From positions 62,001 through 126,000 of the forward strand of contig NZ_LXEP01000036.1 of assembly GCF_001654835.1 (NCBI RefSeq): a DNA stretch of 64,000 bases. The letters are read 5' to 3'. A program made the translations under genes and the position numbers. Shown here piece after piece: positions 58,552-64,000 of the stretch (position 1 is its first letter; each line of letters begins with the position of its first letter). This DNA comes from Buttiauxella gaviniae ATCC 51604 (lineage in GTDB: Bacteria; Pseudomonadota; Gammaproteobacteria; Enterobacterales; Enterobacteriaceae). The notes below the pieces were generated by a model. The model saw only the letters and a list, made by a program, of their open reading frames with translations. It did not search any database and was not told the origin of the DNA.

Positions 58552-61239
58552 TTAAGCGGTTTTCTTCGCTTTCTTGTCAGCTTTAACGGCTGGAGCTGCA
58601 GTTGCTTTAGCAGATGGTGCTTCGTTGCCTTCTTCGGAGAATTCACGACCGTAGAAGGTATCCATCAGAATTTGTTTCAGTTCAGAGATCAGCGGGTAAC
58701 GTGGGTTAGCACCGGTACACTGGTCATCGAACGCATCTTCAGACAGTTTATCAACGTGAGCCAGGAAGTCAGCTTCCTGAACGCCAGCTTCGCGGATGGA
58801 CTTAGGAATACCCAGTTCAGCCTTGATGCTGTCAAGCCATGCCAGCAGTTTCTCAATCTTAGCAGCAGTACGGTCGCCCGGTGCGCTCAGACCCAGATGG
58901 TCAGCGATCTCAGCATAACGACGACGCGCTTGTGGGCGGTCATACTGGCTGAATGCAGTCTGCTTAGTTGGGTTGTCGTTCGCGTTATAACGGATAACGT
59001 TGGAGATCAACAGGGCGTTCGCCAGACCGTGAGGAATGTGGAACTGAGAACCCAGTTTGTGAGCCATTGAGTGACACACACCCAAGAAGGCGTTCGCAAA
59101 CGCGATACCCGCGATGGTCGCAGCGTTGTGTACACGCTCACGAGCAACTGGGTTTTTAGAGCCTTCGTTGTAAGATGCTGGCAGGTTTTCTTTCAGCAGT
59201 TTCAGTGCTTGCAGAGCCTGACCGTCAGAGAACTCGCTCGCCAGAACAGAAACATAAGCTTCCAGTGCGTGAGTTACGGCATCAAGACCACCGAATGCAC
59301 ACAGGGACTTAGGCATATCCATCACCAGGTTGGCATCAACAATCGCCATATCTGGAGTCAGAGCGTAGTCAGCCAGTGGGTATTTCTGGCCAGTTGCATC
59401 ATCAGTTACAACTGCAAACGGAGTCACTTCTGAACCAGTACCGGAAGTGGTGGTAACCGCGATCATTTTCGCTTTTACGCCCATTTTCGGGAACTTGTAG
59501 ATACGCTTACGGATGTCCATGAAGCGCAGAGCCAGTTCTTCGAAGTGAGTTTCTGGGTGCTCGTACATGACCCACATGATTTTCGCAGCATCCATCGGTG
59601 AACCACCACCCAGCGCGATAATCACGTCTGGTTTGAAGGAGTTCGCCAGTTCTGCACCTTTACGTACTACGGACAGAGTCGGATCAGCTTCTACTTCGAA
59701 GAATACTTCAGTTTCAACGCCAGCTGCTTTCAGAACAGAAGTGATCTGGTCTGCATAGCCGTTGTTGAACAAGAAACGGTCGGTAACGATCATCGCACGT
59801 TTGTGACCATCAGTAATCACTTCGTCCAGCGCGATTGGCAGAGAGCCACGGCGGAAGTAGATAGATTTCGGAAGTTTATGCCACAACATGTTCTCAGCTC
59901 GCTTAGCAACGGTTTTCTTGTTGATCAGGTGCTTAGGACCCACGTTCTCAGAGATGGAGTTACCACCCCATGAGCCACAACCCAGAGTCAGGGAAGGCGC
60001 GAGTTTGAAGTTGTACAGGTCACCGATACCACCCTGAGAAGCAGGGGTGTTGATCAGGATACGTGCAGTTTTCATTTTGTCGCCGAAGTGCTTAACGCGC
60101 TCTGGCTGGTTGTCCTGGTCTGTGTACAGGCAAGAGGTATGACCGATACCGCCCATCTCAACCAGTTTCTCAGCTTTAACAACAGCGTCTTCGAAGCTCT
60201 TAGCACGGTACATAGCCAGGGTTGGAGACAGTTTTTCGTGAGCAAATGGCTCTGACTCGTCAACAACGCTAACTTCACCAATCAGGATCTTGGTGTCAGC
60301 CGGTACTGTGAAGCCTGCAAGTTCAGCAATTTTAGTTGCTGGCTGACCAACGATAGCTGCGTTCAGTGCACCATTTTTCAGGATGATGTCCTGAACAGCT
60401 TTCAGCTCTTTACCCTGCAGCATGTAGCCGCCGTGGGATGCAAAACGTTCGCGCACTGCGTTGTAAGCAGAGTCAACAACGATAACTGATTGCTCGGAAG
60501 CACAGATTACGCCGTTATCGAAGGTTTTAGACATCAGGATAGAAGCAACTACACGTTTGATGTCGGCAGTTTCGTCAACAACAACAGGGGTGTTACCTGC
60601 GCCTACGCCGATTGCTGGTTTACCGGAGCTGTATGCTGCTTTAACCATGCCAGGGCCACCAGTAGCCAGAATCATGTTGATATCTGGGTGGTGCATCAGA
60701 GCGTTTGACAGTTCGACAGATGGCTGGTCAATCCAACCGATCAGATCTTTAGGTGCACCAGCAGCGATCGCAGCTTGCAGAACGATGTCCGCTGCTTTGT
60801 TGGTCGCGTCTTTTGCACGTGGGTGTGGAGAGAAGATGATTGCGTTACGAGTCTTCAGGCTGATCAGAGACTTAAAGATAGCCGTTGAAGTTGGGTTAGT
60901 CGTTGGCACGATACCGCAGATGATACCGATTGGCTCAGCGATGGTGATAGTCCCGAACGTGTGGTCTTCAGACAGAACACCGCAGGTCTTTTCATCTTTA
61001 TAGGCGTTGTAGATATACTCTGAAGCAAAGTGGTTTTTGATCACTTTATCTTCAACGATACCCATGCCAGATTCGGCAACGGCCAGTTTCGCGAGAGGGA
61101 TTCGAGCATCTGCGGCAGCCAGAGCGGCGGCGCGGAAGATTTTATCAACTTGCTCTTGAGTAAAGTTGGCATATTCACGCTGGGCTTTCTTGACGCGCTC
61201 TACAAGTGCGTTAAGTTCAGCGACATTAGTTACAGCCAT
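58552..61239 (-). CDS. adhE: AdhE, bifunctional aldehyde/alcohol dehydrogenase
   Basis: 895 residues. It reduces acetyl-CoA to ethanol in fermentation and forms long spirosomes. N-terminal aldehyde dehydrogenase (about 1-440) has the catalytic Cys in FDNGVICASEQSV. C-terminal iron-dependent alcohol dehydrogenase (about 450-870) has the GGGSPMDAAK nucleotide motif and metal-ligand region FLGVCHSMAHKLGSQFHIPHG. The tail is Ala/Lys-rich. The open frame reaches 61329, but ATG 61239 with AGGAGA before it gives the normal MAVTNVAELN start. The leader contains a large base-paired structure. Confidence 0.97.
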   Translation of the reverse strand: MAVTNVAELNALVERVKKAQREYANFTQEQVDKIFRAAALAAADARIPLAKLAVAESGMGIVEDKVIKNHFASEYIYNAYKDEKTCGVLSEDHTFGTITIAEPIGIICGIVPTTNPTSTAIFKSLISLKTRNAIIFSPHPRAKDATNKAADIVLQAAIAAGAPKDLIGWIDQPSVELSNALMHHPDINMILATGGPGMVKAAYSSGKPAIGVGAGNTPVVVDETADIKRVVASILMSKTFDNGVICASEQSVIVVDSAYNAVRERFASHGGYMLQGKELKAVQDIILKNGALNAAIVGQPATKIAELAGFTVPADTKILIGEVSVVDESEPFAHEKLSPTLAMYRAKSFEDAVVKAEKLVEMGGIGHTSCLYTDQDNQPERVKHFGDKMKTARILINTPASQGGIGDLYNFKLAPSLTLGCGSWGGNSISENVGPKHLINKKTVAKRAENMLWHKLPKSIYFRRGSLPIALDEVITDGHKRAMIVTDRFLFNNGYADQITSVLKAAGVETEVFFEVEADPTLSVVRKGAELANSFKPDVIIALGGGSPMDAAKIMWVMYEHPETHFEELALRFMDIRKRIYKFPKMGVKAKMIAVTTTSGTGSEVTPFAVVTDDATGQKYPLADYALTPDMAIVDANLVMDMPKSLCAFGGLDAVTHALEAYVSVLASEFSDGQALQALKLLKENLPASYNEGSKNPVARERVHNAATIAGIAFANAFLGVCHSMAHKLGSQFHIPHGLANALLISNVIRYNANDNPTKQTAFSQYDRPQARRRYAEIADHLGLSAPGDRTAAKIEKLLAWLDSIKAELGIPKSIREAGVQEADFLAHVDKLSEDAFDDQCTGANPRYPLISELKQILMDTFYGREFSEEGNEAPSAKATAAPAVKADKKAKKTA

Positions 61240-61262
61240 AATGCTCTCCTGATAATGTTTAA

Positions 61263-61383
61263 ACTCTTTTAGTAAATGAGCTGCTCGAGACGACAGTATA
61301 GTCAGCGGGCAACAGCTTGCGTAAGACACGAGCCACGACTATCCAAAAACTTCCCAAAACATCTTACTGACTTACTAAAAGAG
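61263..61383 (-). promoter_or_regulatory. Long-range stem in the adhE leader
   Basis: CTCTTTTAGTAA 61263-61274 is the exact complement of TTACTAAAAGAG 61372-61383, giving a 12-bp stem whose near arm lies 24-35 bases before the adhE ATG. In E. coli the adhE leader folds over the ribosome binding site and needs RNase III cleavage for translation; this stem would fit that mechanism. Confidence 0.5.
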
Positions 61384-61391
61384 CCTACCTA

Positions 61392-61465
61392 AAAAAACCT
61401 ATTCATCCTCTGAATCATTTGCTCTTCAGATGCATCAAGAGTACTCACTTCTGAGTAGGTTTTTT
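61392..61465. promoter_or_regulatory. 13-bp hairpin upstream in the adhE-ychE gap
   Basis: AAAAAACCTATTC 61392-61404 pairs with GAGTAGGTTTTTT 61453-61465 (one G-U), enclosing smaller stems (CTGAA with TTCAG). Either part of a long adhE leader or a terminator-like element on the plus strand. Confidence 0.4.
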
Positions 61466-61480
61466 GTGATGTAAATCACA
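61465..61480. promoter_or_regulatory. Perfect CRP-type box in the adhE-ychE gap
   Basis: TGTGATGTAAATCACA fits TGTGA-N6-TCACA exactly. It lies about 226-241 bases upstream of adhE and 239-254 upstream of ychE. AdhE is the likelier target, given its carbon control in E. coli. An FNR site could overlap this kind of sequence, but the TTGAT core is absent. Confidence 0.6.
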
Positions 61481-61718
61481 ATATTTTAAGGCTGACTCCA
61501 TTCAGCAGGGAGGATTCAGGTAACGGATAAGTCTTTAAAATTTTAGTCACAGCAAAGATAAAACAAATTACCATAATTTCAACAAGTGGGTAACAATATC
61601 GTTTAATATCGCATTTGCTAATAAAAGTAGTTATCTATGCTGCGAAAGTGCGTGGCGCCAGCACCTGTTTTCCATTACATTACGCCGGCCTTTGCTACGT
61701 TCATTCGCGGAGTTTTGA

Positions 61719-62366
61719 GTGGCCCAACCCTTGTTCGATTTGCCTACCTATTTTAAGTTCTTTATTGGCTTGTTCGCGCTGGTAAACCCAGTGGGGATCA
61801 TTCCTGTATTCATTAGTATGACCAGCTACCAAACGGCGTTGGCCAGGAATAAAACAAACCTTACCGCCAACCTGTCGGTAGCGATTATTTTATGGACATC
61901 GTTGTTCCTCGGTGACGGTATTCTGCAATTATTTGGTATATCAATTGATTCTTTCCGCATTGCCGGCGGTATTCTGGTAGTCACCATTGCGATGTCGATG
62001 ATCAGCGGTAAGCTTGGGGAAGATAAACAGAACAAACAAGAAAAATCAGAAAGCGCCATTCGTGAAAGTGTAGGTGTTGTGCCATTAGCATTGCCTCTAA
62101 TGGCAGGTCCTGGTGCAATAAGTTCGACCATCGTATGGGGCACGCGTTACCATAGCTGGAATTATCTGGTCGGTTTTACAATCGCTATTGCACTCTTTGC
62201 ATTTTGTTGTTGGTTGGTGTTCCGCCTTGCGCCATGGCTAGTACGCCTGCTAGGTCAAACCGGCATCAACGTCATTACCCGTATAATGGGTCTGTTGCTG
62301 ATGGCTCTGGGTATAGAGTTTATTGTGACTGGCCTGAAAACGATCTTCCCGGGACTGTTAAGTTAG
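61719..62366 (+). CDS. ychE: YchE, MarC-family inner-membrane protein
   Basis: 215 residues, six membrane helices, UPF0056 (MarC) family: FFIGLFALVNPVGIIPVFISMT in helix 1 and ALPLMAGPGAISSTIVWG in helix 4. Function unknown, despite early links to antibiotic resistance. The start codon is GTG at 61719, preceded by GGAG. Divergent from adhE and upstream of oppA, as in E. coli. Confidence 0.93.
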   Translation: MAQPLFDLPTYFKFFIGLFALVNPVGIIPVFISMTSYQTALARNKTNLTANLSVAIILWTSLFLGDGILQLFGISIDSFRIAGGILVVTIAMSMISGKLGEDKQNKQEKSESAIRESVGVVPLALPLMAGPGAISSTIVWGTRYHSWNYLVGFTIAIALFAFCCWLVFRLAPWLVRLLGQTGINVITRIMGLLLMALGIEFIVTGLKTIFPGLLS

Positions 62367-62388
62367 TTCTGCTGAAAGGTTCGTATGA

Positions 62389-62418
62389 AAAAGCAGAATA
62401 ATTATTCTGCTTTTTTTT
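62389..62418 (+). terminator. Terminator of ychE
   Basis: GCAGAAT 62393-62399, AATT loop, ATTCTGC 62404-62410, with flanking A and a run of eight T. Confidence 0.92.
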
Positions 62419-63127
62419 GTTAATTTCACACCAATACCAATAAAGCATAAGCATTTTTTCAGTTTTCATAAGAAAATTATTCATAAGAAAATGCTTTGGA
62501 AACCGCGTATTAACTACCTTCACTTTTCCCCGCTGTACATAAAACTGACAATCAGTTCGTTATTTAACTCACACTACACAATGATGCTTGCTGCCGCTTT
62601 ATTGAGATGATATTAGTTAATCATGCTATCCAGCAGATGAATGTGCTAGAAAATAACCAATTGTTAATTTTTCGTGAATTAGGGGTGGGTGCCGTCAGTC
62701 TGCGCGAAATTCATCTTTTTGATCACCGGTATATCTTTTATTTTTAAAGAGTTAACCGAGTGTTTTACACGGAAAAAGCATCGTTACGAACCAGTCTCCG
62801 AATAGATAAAAGAGAAATGGTTAACAAATTTGCAAATTGTATTGGCGAGCGTCAGAGGCTTTTGATACTTTCCGGGCAACACAATTATCTGAGAAATGTT
62901 TCATTTACAGATGACTCATAAAAATCAACCTGAGTACAGGGTAGGTTGATTAAGAATCGACGGAGCAGGGTGCCAATAAGAGCGTCCCCAAAAATAAAGT
63001 CGGTGATAGCAAGTAAGACAAGAAGTTAATCCGGACAGTCGCATAACGCTCTTGCGCTGTTAAGGAACCCTAAGGGGAAGAGGCTGGCTTTCGGGTCGGT
63101 AATTATAATGAGTGGAGTAACAACACA
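62419..63127 (+). promoter_or_regulatory. Upstream region and leader of oppA
   Basis: About 700 bases without a supported gene. The distal part is AT-rich. In the probable leader AAGAGCGT 62978-62985 is the exact complement of ACGCTCTT 63046-63053. No promoter could be fixed with confidence. Confidence 0.45.
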
Positions 63128-63128
63128 A
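63119..63128 (+). promoter_or_regulatory. CA-rich GcvB target at the oppA start
   Basis: AACAACACAA just before and into the oppA start codon is the CA-rich type of target recognised by the GU-rich region of small RNA GcvB, which represses oppA in E. coli and Salmonella. Confidence 0.5.
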
Positions 63129-64000
63129 TGTCCATCATCACAAAAAAAAGTCTGGTAGCAGCAAGTATTTTATCCGCGCTAATCGTAGGCAATGTGGCCA
63201 TGGCGGCCGAAGTTCCTGCAGGTGTTCAACTGTCAGAAAAGCAAACGTTGATCCGAAATAACGGTGCTGAACCACAGTCTCTGGACCCAAATAAGATTGA
63301 AGGTGTTCCTGAGTCAAACGTGAGCCGTGACCTGTTTGAAGGTTTATTGATTACTTCTCCAAAAGACGGTCACCCAATTCCGGGCGTAGCAGAGTCCTGG
63401 GATAATAAAGATTTCAAAGTCTGGACCTTCCATCTGCGTAAAGATGCGAAATGGTCTAACGGCGAGCCAGTCACAGCACAAGATTTCGTTTATAGCTGGC
63501 AGCGTCTGGTTGATCCAAATACTGCTTCCCCATACGCAAGCTACCCGCAATACGGCCATATCGTAAACGTTGATGCTATCATCGACGGAAAAATGAAACC
63601 AAGTGAACTGGGCGTAAAAGCCATTGACGACCACACTCTGGAAGTCACTTTGAGCGAGCCTGTTCCTTACTTCTATAAACTTCTGGTTAACCCGGCGATG
63701 TCCCCGGTGAATAAAACCGCCATTGAGAAGTTTGGTGAGAAGTGGACCCAGCCTGCAAACATCGTGAGCAACGGTGCTTATAAACTGAAAGACTGGGTTG
63801 TTAACGAACGCATCGTCATGGAGCGTAATACCAATTATTGGGATAACGCGAAAACCGTTATTTCGCAAATTACCTATCTGCCAATCTCTTCCGAAGTCAC
63901 GGATGTTAACCGCTACCGCAGCGGTGAGATTGACATGACGTATAACAACCTGCCAATCGAGCTGTTCCAGAAGCTGAAAAAAGAAATTCCAACTGAAGTA
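63128..64000 (+). CDS. oppA: OppA, oligopeptide-binding protein (5' part)
   Basis: First 291 codons; the gene runs off the window. Signal peptide about 1-26 (cleaved after NVAMA), then the periplasmic binding protein family 5 signature region LDPNKIEGVPESNVSRDLFEGLL, with WTFHLRKDAKWSNGEPVTAQDFVYSWQRL following. OppA captures peptides of two to five residues for the OppBCDF importer. ATG 63128 has GGAG ten bases upstream. Confidence 0.96.
   Translation, partial: MSIITKKSLVAASILSALIVGNVAMAAEVPAGVQLSEKQTLIRNNGAEPQSLDPNKIEGVPESNVSRDLFEGLLITSPKDGHPIPGVAESWDNKDFKVWTFHLRKDAKWSNGEPVTAQDFVYSWQRLVDPNTASPYASYPQYGHIVNVDAIIDGKMKPSELGVKAIDDHTLEVTLSEPVPYFYKLLVNPAMSPVNKTAIEKFGEKWTQPANIVSNGAYKLKDWVVNERIVMERNTNYWDNAKTVISQITYLPISSEVTDVNRYRSGEIDMTYNNLPIELFQKLKKEIPTEV

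Overview
The window is chromosomal DNA of an enterobacterium (order Enterobacterales, family Enterobacteriaceae-like). From about 15.7 kb to the end it follows the gene order of the E. coli 27-minute region almost gene for gene: ychF, pth, ychH, dauA, prs, ispE, lolB, hemA, prfA, prmC, sirB2, sirB1, kdsA, chaA, chaB, chaC, ychN, ychO, narL, narX, narK, narGHJI, two tRNA-Tyr genes, purU, ychJ, rssA, rssB, galU, hns, tdk, adhE, ychE and the start of oppA. The proteins are close to their E. coli counterparts, an ERIC repeat is present, and the tRNA-Tyr promoter matches the E. coli tyrT promoter as I remember it. Several extra genes (ugd and a UDP-glucuronate epimerase beside galU, a yihLMN-like operon inside the nar region, the methionine/SAM island) argue against Escherichia itself. 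A genus such as Kluyvera, Buttiauxella or Lelliottia would fit, but I cannot decide from sequence alone.

Region 1 (1-15.6 kb) is accessory. It holds an APC-type permease, a pair of small DMT (DUF606) transporter genes divergent from a LysR regulator, and an ASCH protein. Next comes a cluster around methionine and SAM: mesX-mesD (a folate-independent methionine synthase pair) with a perfect MetR-type box upstream, an NTF2-like protein divergent from a second LysR regulator, and a second cyclopropane fatty acid synthase gene followed by a second S-adenosylmethionine synthetase gene, divergent from an AraC regulator. A decayed malic enzyme gene, an L,D-transpeptidase and an unrecognised membrane protein close the region.

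Region 2 (15.7-33.1 kb) is core housekeeping: translation (pth, prfA, prmC), PRPP, isoprenoid, haem and Kdo synthesis (prs, ispE, hemA, kdsA), lipoprotein insertion (lolB), ion and glutathione functions (chaA, chaB, chaC), and an inverse autotransporter (ychO).

Region 3 (33.2-47.6 kb) is the nitrate respiration locus: the NarX/NarL two-component system, the NarK transporter and the NarGHJI nitrate reductase. FNR, NarL and IHF sites are visible at both narK and narG. A three-gene unit resembling E. coli yihLMN (GntR regulator, sugar isomerase/epimerase-like protein, MFS transporter) sits between narK and the narG control region.

Region 4 (47.6-64 kb) contains a DMT exporter/AsnC regulator pair, tandem tRNA-Tyr genes, purU, ychJ, rssAB (RpoS turnover), galU-ugd-epimerase (UDP-glucose to UDP-glucuronate to UDP-galacturonate) with an ERIC element between the last two genes, then hns, tdk, adhE, ychE and the 5' part of oppA. 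I found no CRISPR array, insertion sequence or prophage.
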